Position numbers and translations under genes: made by a program. 64,000 nt of DNA. It comes from an uncultured Coriobacteriaceae bacterium. GTDB lineage: Bacteria; Actinomycetota; Coriobacteriia; Coriobacteriales; Coriobacteriaceae. The number at the start of each line of letters is the position of its first letter. Within the stretch, counting starts at the first letter, position 1. Positions 8,817 to 17,522 of this stretch are shown here, in pieces. The stretch spans positions 1 to 64,000 of the forward strand of contig CALUIM010000001.1 in NCBI GenBank assembly GCA_944320725.1. Reading direction: 5' to 3'. The notes beneath the pieces were generated by a model. It was given only the letters and a program-made list of their open reading frames with translations, made no database searches and was not told the DNA's origin.

Positions 8817-9464
8817 TTACAGTGAACCCTTGGTAGAAGGCACGCCCTCAACGCGCGCGTCATGCTCGCAGGCAAACCGCATGGCGCGGCCCGCAGCCTT
8901 GAACGCCCCCTCGATGATATGGTGCGCGTTTTCGCCGGCGAGCTCGCGCACATGTAGCGTCACGCCCGCATCGCGCGCAAAGGCGTAGAAGAACTCAACC
9001 GCGAGCTCGGTATCGAAGTCGCCCACGCGCGGTGCGGCGATGGGTAGGTCGCAATACGCCTGGCCGCGACCAGAGATATCGACCGCAGCCATCACGAGCG
9101 TCTCGTCCATGGGCACCGCCACATTGGCGAAGCGGCAGATGCCACGCTTGTCGCCAAGCGCCTGGGCAAACGCCTGGCCCAGCACGATGCCTGTGTCCTC
9201 CACGGTATGATGGGCATCCACCTCGGTATCGCCCAGCGCCTCAACGTGCAGGTCGAACAGACCGTGGCGCGCAAACGCGTTGAGCATGTGGTCGAAGAAC
9301 GGCACGCCCGTCGTGATATCGCATACGCCTTTGCCGTCAAGATCAAGCGTGATCGTGATGTCGGTCTCGCCGGTTACGCGGTTCACGGTTGCCGTACGCG
9401 AGGCGGGCTTTGCGGCGGCCATCTCGGCCGCCTTTGCTGCAGAGGACTTCTTGTAGACGGTCAT
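8817..9464 (-). CDS. hisB: Imidazoleglycerol-phosphate dehydratase
   Basis: 215 residues, monofunctional. The two Mn-binding histidine motifs HHTVED and HAHHIIEGAFKA are present, with PFFDHMLNAFARHG between the N-terminal strands. About 20 N-terminal residues (alanine/lysine-rich) extend beyond the usual start. The start ATG overlaps the stop of hisC by 4 bases. The histidinol-phosphatase domain found in enterobacterial HisB is absent, and no hisN is in this cluster. Confidence 0.95.
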   Translation of the reverse strand: MTVYKKSSAAKAAEMAAAKPASRTATVNRVTGETDITITLDLDGKGVCDITTGVPFFDHMLNAFARHGLFDLHVEALGDTEVDAHHTVEDTGIVLGQAFAQALGDKRGICRFANVAVPMDETLVMAAVDISGRGQAYCDLPIAAPRVGDFDTELAVEFFYAFARDAGVTLHVRELAGENAHHIIEGAFKAAGRAMRFACEHDARVEGVPSTKGSL

Positions 9465-10576
9465 TGCATCTCCCTCCCAGACGGGCTGTGCGCAATAAGC
9501 TGCTCGAGGGCGCGCAGCACCTCGTTGTTTTCTTCAGGTGTACCCACGGTGATGCGCAGGCAGTCGGCGAGCCCCGGCGCGTAGCTGAAGTCGCGCACGA
9601 GAATCGAATGCTCGTCGCGCAAGCGCTCGCGCACACGGCTTGCCTCGGCCACGCGCACTAGGAGGAAATTGCCTTGGCTGGGCCAAACGCGTACGCCCGG
9701 TATCGCGCTCAGCGCGCGTGCCATATGTTGGCGCTCGGCGCGAATCGTTTCGATCACAGGTTCAAACGCCGCGCGCGTGCGCACCGCCGCCACGGCGGCC
9801 GCCTGCGTGAGTACGTTAACCGAATAGATCTGGCGAATTGCCGCAAACACCTCGATCACGTCGGGCGCGGCGAGCACATACCCGCAACGGATACCCGCCT
9901 CGCCAAACGCCTTGGACAGCGTGTGCAGCACCACCAGGTTATCGTAGCGCGCGAGCAGCGGCTCTACCGTGGTATCGGCATCGGCAAACTCGCCATACGC
10001 CTCGTCGATCATGACCAAACCGGGACACGCCGCGCATACCTGCTCAACAAGGTCGCGCTCGAGCACATCACCGGTAGGGTTGTTGGGCGAGGTAAGGATG
10101 ACCATGCTCGCCTGCCGCGCGGCCTCCAGAAGTGCGGCGGCATCGACGTGCATCGTCTCCGCATCGCGCCACACGCGCACAACATCCGTCTGCGTCAACG
10201 AGGCGAAGAAGGCGTACTCGCTAAAATCGGGCGGGCAGGTAACGAGCGTGCGGCCCGTGCCGCCAAAGGCAAGCAAGAAGTTGTAGAGCAGCTCGTCGCC
10301 GCCATTGCCCACGCAGACCTGCTCGGGCGCCACGCCGTGCCACGCGGCCAGCTCGCAACGTAGCTCGCCCGACATGGGGTCGGGGTAGCGGTTGAGCGGC
10401 GTTGCCGCGAGCGCTGCGGCAACGGCCTCGCGCGCCGGCGCCGGCATCGGGTAGGTATTCTCGTTCGCCGAGAGATTGATGCGTGTGAGCGTGAAATTGG
10501 GGTCGTATGGCTCGATAGTCGCCAGGTGCGGCTGGACGAGCGCCCGCATGCGGTCTGAGAGCTGCGCCATCGCCAT
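9461..10576 (-). CDS. hisC: Histidinol-phosphate aminotransferase
   Basis: 371-residue PLP-dependent aminotransferase (class I/II). Features are NLSANENTYPMP near the N-terminus, NGGDELLYN, TSPNNPTG, the lysine loop HTLSKAFGEAGIRCGY and the C-terminal LRITVGTPEEN. The ATG at 10576 shares one base with the hisD stop (TGATG), indicating coupling; an ATG two codons later is also possible. Confidence 0.94.
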   Translation of the reverse strand: MAMAQLSDRMRALVQPHLATIEPYDPNFTLTRINLSANENTYPMPAPAREAVAAALAATPLNRYPDPMSGELRCELAAWHGVAPEQVCVGNGGDELLYNFLLAFGGTGRTLVTCPPDFSEYAFFASLTQTDVVRVWRDAETMHVDAAALLEAARQASMVILTSPNNPTGDVLERDLVEQVCAACPGLVMIDEAYGEFADADTTVEPLLARYDNLVVLHTLSKAFGEAGIRCGYVLAAPDVIEVFAAIRQIYSVNVLTQAAAVAAVRTRAAFEPVIETIRAERQHMARALSAIPGVRVWPSQGNFLLVRVAEASRVRERLRDEHSILVRDFSYAPGLADCLRITVGTPEENNEVLRALEQLIAHSPSGREMQ

Positions 10577-11988
10577 CACGCCTTCGCTTGCGCTCCGCAC
10601 GCGACCGTCTGCGGATCGTCGCCGGGCCAGGCAACCGGTGTGAGGTCTACGCCGTCGAGCGCGTCAAACGAGACGGCTTCCTCACCCTGCTCGAGCACGC
10701 GGCGCCTGAGACCGGCCGAAAGCGCATGCGCCCACAGCCCCTCCCCTTCGGCGAGGCACTGCGTTGCCGGCGCGTCGGCCATGAGCCCTTCGGGCGTGTA
10801 GCAAATGACCGAAGACCGCTTGACGAAATCTTCAACCGAAAGCGGACTGGAGAACATCGCGGTACCGCCGGTGGGCAGCGTATGGTTGGGACCCGCCACA
10901 TAGTCGCCCAAGGGCTCGGAGCTCCAGGCCCCCACGAAGATGGCCCCGGCGTTGCGGATGGAGCCGAGCAGCCCCATGGCATCGGAGCAATGCAGTTCGA
11001 GGTGCTCGGGCGCGATGGTATTGACCGCATCGACCGCAGCGGCGCGGTCGGGAGCGATTACGATAGTCCCCTCGTTTTCCAGCGAGGTTCGCGTGATGTC
11101 GGCACGCGGGCTCTGCGCCACAAGCAGCTCAACAGCGCGCTCGACCTCGCGCGCAAACGCCTCGTCGGGCGTCACGAGATAGCATGCCGCCAGCGGATCG
11201 TGCTCGGCCTGGGCCATGAGGTCGGCGGCGACCACAACGGGATTCGCGCTGGCGTCGGCCAGCACGCAGACCTCGCTAGGCCCGGCAATCATATCGATGC
11301 CCACATCGCCCGAAACGAGCTGCTTGGCAGCGGCGACGTAGGCGTTGCCCGGTCCGGTGATCTTGTCGACCTTGGGGATGGACTCGGTGCCGTAGGCAAG
11401 TGCGGCGATGGCCTGAGCGCCGCCGATGGTATAGATCTCGTCGACGCCGGCAACGCGCGCCGCCGCAAGCGTATAGGGAGAGAGCGCGGGCTCGCCCGGC
11501 GCGGCGTCGCGCTGGGGCGGCGTCACCATCACGATGCGCTCCACGCCGGCAACCTTGGCGGGGATGGCATTCATAAGCACGGTTGACGGGTATTGCGCGC
11601 GCCCGCCCGGCACGTAGATGCCCGCCGCCGCAACCGGCGTCACCTTGATGCCCAGCATCGTGCCGTCGGCACGCGTGGTAAACCAGCTTTGCGTGACCTC
11701 GCGCTCGTGGAAATCGCGAATCTGGCGCGCCGCCTTCTCGAGCGCGCTCACGAATGCCGGATCGAGGCCCTCGAGTGCGCGATCGATGGCCTCTTGGGAC
11801 AGCCGGAAGCTCGCAAGCTCGACGCCGTCGAACTCGTGCTCAAAACGGCGCAACGCCGCGTCGCCACCCTCGCGCACCTGCGTTACGATATCGCGCGCTG
11901 CAGCTTGGATCTCGGCGGGCAGCACGCCTTTGCGGGTAAGCTGAACGGGCGCCAGCCGCTCGCCGGCACCGAGGATGATGGTCTTCAT
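10576..11988 (-). CDS. hisD: Histidinol dehydrogenase
   Basis: 470 residues. Catalyses the last two NAD-dependent oxidations, histidinol to histidine. Visible blocks: VPGGRAQYPSTVLMNAIPAKVAGV, KITGPGNAYVAAAKQ, MIAGPSEV, DLMAQAEHDP with zinc-binding Gln/His, and AGPNHTLPTGG. The ATG at 11988 overlaps the hisZG stop by 4 bases (ATGA), so the long upstream open frame is only a shadow of hisZG. The N-terminus MKTIILGAGERL is normal. Confidence 0.95.
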   Translation of the reverse strand: MKTIILGAGERLAPVQLTRKGVLPAEIQAAARDIVTQVREGGDAALRRFEHEFDGVELASFRLSQEAIDRALEGLDPAFVSALEKAARQIRDFHEREVTQSWFTTRADGTMLGIKVTPVAAAGIYVPGGRAQYPSTVLMNAIPAKVAGVERIVMVTPPQRDAAPGEPALSPYTLAAARVAGVDEIYTIGGAQAIAALAYGTESIPKVDKITGPGNAYVAAAKQLVSGDVGIDMIAGPSEVCVLADASANPVVVAADLMAQAEHDPLAACYLVTPDEAFAREVERAVELLVAQSPRADITRTSLENEGTIVIAPDRAAAVDAVNTIAPEHLELHCSDAMGLLGSIRNAGAIFVGAWSSEPLGDYVAGPNHTLPTGGTAMFSSPLSVEDFVKRSSVICYTPEGLMADAPATQCLAEGEGLWAHALSAGLRRRVLEQGEEAVSFDALDGVDLTPVAWPGDDPQTVACGAQAKA

Positions 11989-13676
11989 TTCGCTCCAATC
12001 TCGCGCGCAGCCAAGCGCCGCGCCAACTCGCGCACACGCGGATCGAGACGGGCGCGGCCCGGGTTGGCAAAGAAGCGTGCCGTACACGTCATGATCTCGC
12101 CGGTGATAACCAGGTTGTTCTCGCGCAGCGTGGTGCCCGTCGCCGTGATGTCGACAATGCGGTCGGAAAGCCCTACGATGGGGCCGAGCTCGATATTGCC
12201 GTGCAGCGACACGATATCCGCCGCGATGCCGCGCTGTGCATACCATGCGGCCGCAATCTTGGGGTACTTGGTTGCCACGCGCAACGTGCCGCGCCGAGCG
12301 TAGGCGCGCTCGGTTGCGTCTGCGCGGCCCGCGGGCTCCGCCTCGATAAAGCGGCATGCGCCATAGCCCAAATCGATGAGCTCGAGCAGGTCCAACTCCG
12401 CCTCGATGAGCGAGTCGCGCCCGCAAAAGCCGCAATCGGCCCCGCCGCACGCCACAAATGCCGGCGCATCGGTGGCGCGCACGATGACGAACTCGACGTC
12501 GCCGAGCGAACACGGAGCGTCCGCATAGGCGCCCGCAACTTCGCGTGCGGGGACAATCAAACGACGGCCCGGATCGCGCAGGCCGGAAACATCGAGCCCC
12601 GCGCGCTCGAGCACCTCGATGGTACCCGGGTTGAGCGATCCCTTGGGCACCGCGATGCGCAACGGTGCCACACGCGGGCTGTCGCCGCCCGCCGACGCGC
12701 TATCTGTGCGGCTGTCCAATGCGCTCTCCAGTCGTTCGAGCGAAAACGCAAAGCCAGCGGCGGGCACATGCGCCCGCGTAGCAAACACGTTGTCGAATAC
12801 ATCGTCGTAGCGTCCGCCCGAACCCAGCGCATCCGCCATCCCGGCGGCATACGCCTTGAACACAAGCCCCGTATAGTAATCAAACGAGTTCATGATGGAG
12901 AAATCGAACGATAGCGCGCGGGCACGATCGCCCAGCTGCGCGTAGAGACCTCGGAGCTCGGCGGTTGCCTGCTCCGTCACGCCTGCACACGCCAGCAGCT
13001 CATCTACGCGATCGAGCGCCTCAAGGCCTCCGTGCTGACGCGGCAGCTCGGTGATCGCACGCGCCATCGCCTCCGAAACGCCGCTTTGCGCCACGCGATG
13101 ATCCAGGTCTACAAAGTTATTCGCATGAACAAGCGCGAGCGCATCGGTGGCAAGCGCCGCATCGCCGCAACGCGCGAGCAACAGCTGGAACGGCAGGACG
13201 CTGCCGCACACCATGCGGCAATCGGGCACTCCCAGCGCGTCCATGGCCTCGATGGCAAGCGAGGCCATCTCGGCATCCGCTTCGGCGCCGCCGTCGCCTA
13301 CAAGCTCAAAGCCCAGCTGGGTAAACTGCCGCGCCATACCGGCAAAGCGCGCCTGCTCGCGCACAACCGGCGCTTCGTAGCGCAGGCGCAGCGGCAGCTC
13401 GTGCTGCTTCAGGCGCGACGACACAAGCCGCACAATGGGCAGCGTGTTGTCATGGCGCACCACGAGCACGCGGCCATCGTCATCAAACAGCTTGAACGGC
13501 GTATCGGCCATGCGTCCGCCGCTCGCCTCGAGCGTCATGCGATCCTCGAGCAGCGGCGTTTCCACTGGCAGATATCCGTGCGCCCGAAAGACCGCGCGCA
13601 CCGTGTCGGTAATCTGCTCGCGTGTTGCAGCTTCCTCGGGCAGGATGTCTCTGAATCCCCATGGCGTCACGGCCAT
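11985..13676 (-). CDS. hisZG: HisZ-HisG fusion: ATP phosphoribosyltransferase with regulatory domain
   Basis: 563 residues in one frame. Residues 1-320 are the HisRS-like regulatory subunit HisZ (GFRDILPEEAATREQI; VVRHDNTLPIVRLVSS; YEAPVVREQ; DYYTGLVFKAY; ALGSGGRYDD). Residues 321-337 are a Ser/Asp/Gly-rich linker. Residues 338-563 are the short catalytic HisG (IAVPKGSLN; LHGNIELGPIVGLSDRIVD; PRPP loop DITATGTTLREN). The two usually occur as separate genes forming an HisG-HisZ complex. This enzyme commits ATP and PRPP to histidine synthesis and is normally feedback-inhibited by histidine. It is the first gene of the his operon. Confidence 0.93.
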   Translation of the reverse strand: MAVTPWGFRDILPEEAATREQITDTVRAVFRAHGYLPVETPLLEDRMTLEASGGRMADTPFKLFDDDGRVLVVRHDNTLPIVRLVSSRLKQHELPLRLRYEAPVVREQARFAGMARQFTQLGFELVGDGGAEADAEMASLAIEAMDALGVPDCRMVCGSVLPFQLLLARCGDAALATDALALVHANNFVDLDHRVAQSGVSEAMARAITELPRQHGGLEALDRVDELLACAGVTEQATAELRGLYAQLGDRARALSFDFSIMNSFDYYTGLVFKAYAAGMADALGSGGRYDDVFDNVFATRAHVPAAGFAFSLERLESALDSRTDSASAGGDSPRVAPLRIAVPKGSLNPGTIEVLERAGLDVSGLRDPGRRLIVPAREVAGAYADAPCSLGDVEFVIVRATDAPAFVACGGADCGFCGRDSLIEAELDLLELIDLGYGACRFIEAEPAGRADATERAYARRGTLRVATKYPKIAAAWYAQRGIAADIVSLHGNIELGPIVGLSDRIVDITATGTTLRENNLVITGEIMTCTARFFANPGRARLDPRVRELARRLAAREIGAK

Positions 13677-13745
13677 GCGCCTACCCCCTCATCTGGCCCG
13701 AGCGGCTTGGCCGTTGCGGGCGCAACATTCTCTCACAGGAGCTTT

Positions 13746-13776
13746 ATCATAACGGAGTGCGGCATGGGGCATGCAA
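13746..13776 (-). promoter_or_regulatory. Candidate his operon promoter
   Basis: On the minus strand TTGCAT (13776-13771) and TATGAT (13751-13746) are separated by 19 bases, about 70 bases ahead of hisZG. The -10 is good and the spacing long. No T-box or His-rich leader peptide was recognised between it and the start codon. Confidence 0.35.
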
Positions 13777-13818
13777 AGGCGTAACCATCGTGTAACGCTC
13801 GGGGGACGCGCCTCTGCG

Positions 13819-13890
13819 CAAAAACCATCCGCCGCGATGCCCTGCACGCCCGGAAAGGGAGGCGGCGCAACAGGGCACGCAGCGGATGGT
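13819..13890 (-). terminator. Terminator of the PTS/dehydrogenase operon
   Basis: A two-part hairpin: ACCATCCGC (13824-13832) pairs with GCGGATGGT (13882-13890), and TGCCCTG (13838-13844) pairs with CAGGGCA (13871-13877). On the minus strand the stem ends in GGATGGTTTTT, a proper T-run, about 80 bases beyond the short-chain dehydrogenase stop. Confidence 0.75.
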
Positions 13891-13968
13891 CAAAAAGGCA
13901 GGAGGCTCGAGCCTCTCGGAGCCAAGATCAGCGGGGAGCAGTGCGGCGAGCAGGCGCAAGGGGACGCG

Positions 13969-14754
13969 CTAGTCCATCCACTCGCCACCGGTGAGTTTGA
14001 TCGACTGGCCCGTGAGGTAGCTGGAGTTATCCGTCAGCAGGAACACAGCGGCGTTGATGACATCCTGGATGTCAACGAGGCGATGCATCGGGATGTTCTT
14101 CTTGAAGTACGGCAGGACCTCTTCGGGATCGAGATCGCGCTTCTTGGCGTACTCGTACTTCAGGCGATCCCACATCTCGGTAGGAACGATACCCGGGCAA
14201 ATCGCGTTCACGCGGATGTTCTGATCGGCAAATTCCTTGGCGATGGACTCGGTAAGTCCCTGCACGCCAAACTTGCTGGCGCAGTAGATGGTCTGCCACG
14301 AGCTGGGCTTCTTGCCCGACAGCGAGGACATGTTCAAAATCACGCCACCGCCGTGCTCAAGCATCTTGGCAACCGCCACCTGGCAGCACAGGAAAACACC
14401 CTTGAGGTTGACGTCGATGGTGAGGTCCCACAGCTCCTCGGAACTATCAAGGAACGGCACCATGCGCGACACGCCTGCGGAGTTGACCCACGAGTCGATG
14501 GGGCCAAATTGCTCCTCGACCTTATCGGCCGCCTGCTGGATAGCGGCCTTATCGGTCACGCTTACGTGATAGTACGCGGCGGTGCCGCCGGCGGCGATGA
14601 TCTCGTCTGCCACCTTGGTGCCGTGCTCGTCATCCAAATCGAAGATGGCAATCTTGGCCCCGCGCTGCGCGAAGTCATGTGCCATCGCGGCACCCATGCC
14701 GCTTGCCGCGCCCGTGATGACGAACACGCGACCATCCATACGCTCGGTATTCAT
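13969..14754 (-). CDS. Short-chain dehydrogenase, sorbitol-6-phosphate dehydrogenase-like
   Basis: 261-residue classical SDR. Nucleotide loop TGAASGMGAAMA, NSAGVSR, serine of NMSSLSG and catalytic YCASK are intact; the C-terminus is LTGQSIKLTGGEWMD. The loop after PGIVPTEMW (KKRDLDPEEVLPYFKKNIP) recalls glucitol-6-phosphate dehydrogenases. It is the last gene of a sugar PTS operon and probably oxidises the phosphorylated hexitol, or reduces the ketose phosphate. Start 14754 has GAGAGGAT; the upstream part of the frame overlaps the IIB gene. Confidence 0.85.
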   Translation of the reverse strand: MNTERMDGRVFVITGAASGMGAAMAHDFAQRGAKIAIFDLDDEHGTKVADEIIAAGGTAAYYHVSVTDKAAIQQAADKVEEQFGPIDSWVNSAGVSRMVPFLDSSEELWDLTIDVNLKGVFLCCQVAVAKMLEHGGGVILNMSSLSGKKPSSWQTIYCASKFGVQGLTESIAKEFADQNIRVNAICPGIVPTEMWDRLKYEYAKKRDLDPEEVLPYFKKNIPMHRLVDIQDVINAAVFLLTDNSSYLTGQSIKLTGGEWMD

Positions 14755-14812
14755 GATGTGGATCCTCTCGGTACGTTGACGACGCTCCGCGTTGCGGGGC
14801 GAGTGAAAGGTT

Positions 14813-15286
14813 TTACTTGAGATATTCGGCAATCGAAACCGGCTTGTCCTGCGGCATCACCTGAACGAACACGTTCACGCCGTGGTCGATGAGCGCCTTG
14901 AAGCACGCATTCTCGTCCTCGCTCGTGGAGATGTTCTTATAGAGCACCGAACGATTGGCGCGAGCACCCATGCCGCCCACGTCGATCTCGTCGATGTCGA
15001 TACCATGCTGAACCAGGTACAGCAGCGCCTCGGGGCCCTTGACCAAAAGAATCGTGGGTGCATCAAGCCCCTGCGAGAAGAACTCGACGCCTTCTTCCTT
15101 GGTGAAGATGCCAATGGCGATCTCCTCGGGAATGGCCATCTCGAGTACCTCGATCATGTATTCATCGGCGGCGGTGCCGTCGTCGACGATTACAACCTGG
15201 TCGGCGTGCTTGTTCTTAATCCAGGCGGTCATAACCTGGCCGTGAATCAGGCGGTCATCAATGCGCGTGAGCACTAAGTTTTGCAC
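14813..15286 (-). CDS. PTS mannose/fructose/sorbose family IIB subunit
   Basis: 157 residues from a GTG start at 15286, preceded by AGAGGAAAC. This puts the phosphorylated histidine of TRIDDRLIHGQV at position 15, as in the family. Cytoplasmic IIB takes phosphate from IIA and passes it to sugar entering through IIC-IID. The start overlaps the end of the IIA gene by 29 bases. Specificity is not readable from IIB. Confidence 0.92.
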   Translation of the reverse strand: MQNLVLTRIDDRLIHGQVMTAWIKNKHADQVVIVDDGTAADEYMIEVLEMAIPEEIAIGIFTKEEGVEFFSQGLDAPTILLVKGPEALLYLVQHGIDIDEIDVGGMGARANRSVLYKNISTSEDENACFKALIDHGVNVFVQVMPQDKPVSIAEYLK

Positions 15287-15701
15287 GTTTCCTCTTTTCT
15301 GTGTCGTTGGGGCTGACAACTTTCACGCCCACAGCCAGCGGCTGCTGGGCTTTCTCGAGCAGCGTATCGATGGTGTCGTCTTCCGTGCGCTCAATCGCAA
15401 GCGTCATGAGCATGGGGACGTTCACACCGGAAACGATGCCGAGCTTGTACTTGCTCCGCAGGTACACGGCGCTGTTGAACGGCGTGCCACCGGCGATGTC
15501 GGTGAGCACGAGCACGCCGCGATCGTCCTTTGCAGAAAGCTCGTCCAAGATCTGGGACAGGCTCTCGCGATACGCATCGGGCGCGGTGCCCGGCACGAGG
15601 CTCAGCGTGCGTACGCCGAAGTCATCGCCCGACACCATCTTGAGCGTGTCGATGAGTCCTTCGCAGAACGCGCCATGGCTGATCAACGCAATCTGAATCA
15701 T
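15258..15701 (-). CDS. PTS mannose/fructose/sorbose family IIA subunit
   Basis: 147 residues; IALISHGAFCEGL carries the HPr-phosphorylated histidine at position 9, followed by LTDIAGGTPFNSA, the second family hallmark. IIA is separate from IIB here, unlike the fused IIAB of E. coli ManX. Start 15701 has GAGAGGAGGAAAACC. Confidence 0.93.
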   Translation of the reverse strand: MIQIALISHGAFCEGLIDTLKMVSGDDFGVRTLSLVPGTAPDAYRESLSQILDELSAKDDRGVLVLTDIAGGTPFNSAVYLRSKYKLGIVSGVNVPMLMTLAIERTEDDTIDTLLEKAQQPLAVGVKVVSPNDTEKRKRAKLSAHAH

Positions 15702-15762
15702 GGTTTTCCTCCTCTCCGCCACCAGATAATGAGCTGGTATACTGTGCGAATTGGGGAGACGA

Positions 15763-15794
15763 CCGGGGGTGACGATCTGGGTAGATCCCCCCGG
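15763..15794 (-). promoter_or_regulatory. Intercistronic hairpin between IIC-IID and IIA genes
   Basis: CCGGGGG (15763-15769) pairs with CCCCCGG (15788-15794), and directly inside GATCT pairs with AGATC around a 4-base loop; a 4-base bulge separates the stems. No T-run follows on either strand, so it may be an mRNA-stability or partial-termination element setting permease:IIA ratios. Confidence 0.5.
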
Positions 15795-15838
15795 CCGCCT
15801 GCCTGCGAAACAGCTGATTGCTCAGCCGAATGCACCAC

Positions 15839-17503
15839 TTAGCCGACGTAGCCGAGGATGCCGGTGAAGTAGCCGAGGATACCGACCACGAAGATGGCAA
15901 CGATGATCCATAGCGTGTTGACCTTCTTGCGGAGCATGGCCCACACGAGCATGGTGATGCCCAGCGGGATGAGGCCAGGAGCGAGCGAGTCGAGCACGCT
16001 CTGGATGCTGGTGACGCCCTCGCCCACAGCGATCTCGAGCGGGGTGTTCACGGCAACGCGCGTGGCGGCCATGGCGCCCACGACCATAAGACCAACAATG
16101 GAGAACGCGTTCACGATACGGTCGATCGTGCCGTTCTTGAGGATGCGCAGCAAGCTGGACTTGCCCTGGTTGTAGCCGGTCATGAACATGAAGTAGCCGC
16201 AACCGAAGATGAGCGCCTCGAAGACCACGAAGGACAGGATCGGGCCGAGGTAGCTACCCTCGAGCGCCATCGAGCAGCCGATGCCGAACAGCGTCGGGAA
16301 CAGGATGCCCTGCATGATGGTGTCGCCGATACCCGCAACGGGGCCCATGAGACCGGTACGCACGGAGTTGATGTCCTCGGCGGTGACGTCGGCGCCGTTG
16401 GCGCGCGCCTCCTCCATGGAGCATGCGATGCCGTTGATGATGGGGCCAACGGTGAAGACCTCGGAGTTGTAGAAGACCATATACTTCTTGAGCTCCTCGA
16501 CCTGGCGCTCATGGCTGTCATACAGCGCGCGGATCGGGGTGATCATGAGGTTTGCAGCACCAAGAGCCTGCAGGCGCTCGTAGTTGTAGCACGCCTCGGT
16601 GGAGGTGGTCCACAGCCAGGTCTTGATGAGCGTGCTCTTGGAGAGACGCTTGGTGTACTCGAGATCCTGAGCAGCGACAGCATTCTCAACCGCGGGTGTA
16701 GCCGCGACCTCGATGTTGTCGACCTTCTTGCCCACGGACAGACGCTTGACGGTCTTCTTGGCAACCTTCTGGACGCCCTCGTTGTCGCCCAGGAAGGTGA
16801 TGATGGCGATGATGGCAGCGAAGATGGAGATCGCGGTCAGGCCAAGGCCAGAGTACGCGGTCAGGAAGAAGCCACCGAAGAACCACGGGATCAGCTTAGG
16901 CTTGCCGAGGTAGTTGAGGAGCATGGCAACGCCGAGAGCGGGCATGATGCCGCCGACAACCTCGAGCGCGTTGATGACGTCCTCGGGAACGGAGTTGATG
17001 AAGTTCTGAGCCCAGTCGCCGCCGAACATGATCATGAGGAACACGGGCACGCCGTAGAGCAGCGCGGCCATGCAGCAGGAGGGCACGAAGTTCATCAGGC
17101 GGACGCCGCGGATGTTGCCCTTCTCGAGCAAGCCATCGGCGATGTGGATCCACGCGGCGTTAACCGTCATGTACACCTGGTTGAGCAGCAGGCCCAGAAG
17201 CGACAGGGGGACGGCGAACGTAGCGGCCATCGAGGGATCGGCACCCGAGATAAGCACCATAACGGTGCCGAAGATGCCGGCGACGATGGTGTTGCTGGGC
17301 ATGGTGCCGCCAGCAGAGATCCAGCCAAGATAGATAAGCTGGATGTTAGCGCCCGCGAGCATGCCGGTCATGGGATCACCCATGAAAAGGCCGACAAGCG
17401 TACCCGTGGTCAGCGGGTAAACAAGGCACTTAGTAACCGGGCCGAAGAACCACCATTGGCCCATGGTTGCAAGGATAGCAACCAGTAGAGCGGAAATGAC
17501 CAT
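15839..17503 (-). CDS. Fused PTS IIC-IID permease, mannose/sorbose family
   Basis: 554 residues in one frame. Residues 1 to about 250 are a multi-helix IIC domain (GDPMTGMLAGANIQLIYLG, PLSLLGLLLNQVYM). A charged linker (about 250-285, KKTVKRLSVGKKVDNIEV then an Ala-rich stretch) leads to a IID domain (about 285-554) with TLIKTWLWTTSTEACYNYE, GLMGPVAGIGDTIMQG and C-terminal hydrophobic helices. IIC and IID are normally separate genes. The enzyme imports and, with IIB, phosphorylates a sugar. It sits between the zinc dehydrogenase (19-base gap) and the IIA gene. Confidence 0.9.
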   Translation of the reverse strand: MVISALLVAILATMGQWWFFGPVTKCLVYPLTTGTLVGLFMGDPMTGMLAGANIQLIYLGWISAGGTMPSNTIVAGIFGTVMVLISGADPSMAATFAVPLSLLGLLLNQVYMTVNAAWIHIADGLLEKGNIRGVRLMNFVPSCCMAALLYGVPVFLMIMFGGDWAQNFINSVPEDVINALEVVGGIMPALGVAMLLNYLGKPKLIPWFFGGFFLTAYSGLGLTAISIFAAIIAIITFLGDNEGVQKVAKKTVKRLSVGKKVDNIEVAATPAVENAVAAQDLEYTKRLSKSTLIKTWLWTTSTEACYNYERLQALGAANLMITPIRALYDSHERQVEELKKYMVFYNSEVFTVGPIINGIACSMEEARANGADVTAEDINSVRTGLMGPVAGIGDTIMQGILFPTLFGIGCSMALEGSYLGPILSFVVFEALIFGCGYFMFMTGYNQGKSSLLRILKNGTIDRIVNAFSIVGLMVVGAMAATRVAVNTPLEIAVGEGVTSIQSVLDSLAPGLIPLGITMLVWAMLRKKVNTLWIIVAIFVVGILGYFTGILGYVG

Positions 17504-17522
17504 GTGTCATCCTCCCTTGCTC

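Noticed and set aside
13677-13818. T-box or histidine attenuator ahead of hisZG
   Set aside because: No T-box consensus, His-rich leader peptide or second terminator was found. The nearby hairpin with a T-run terminates the opposite-end PTS operon on the same strand.
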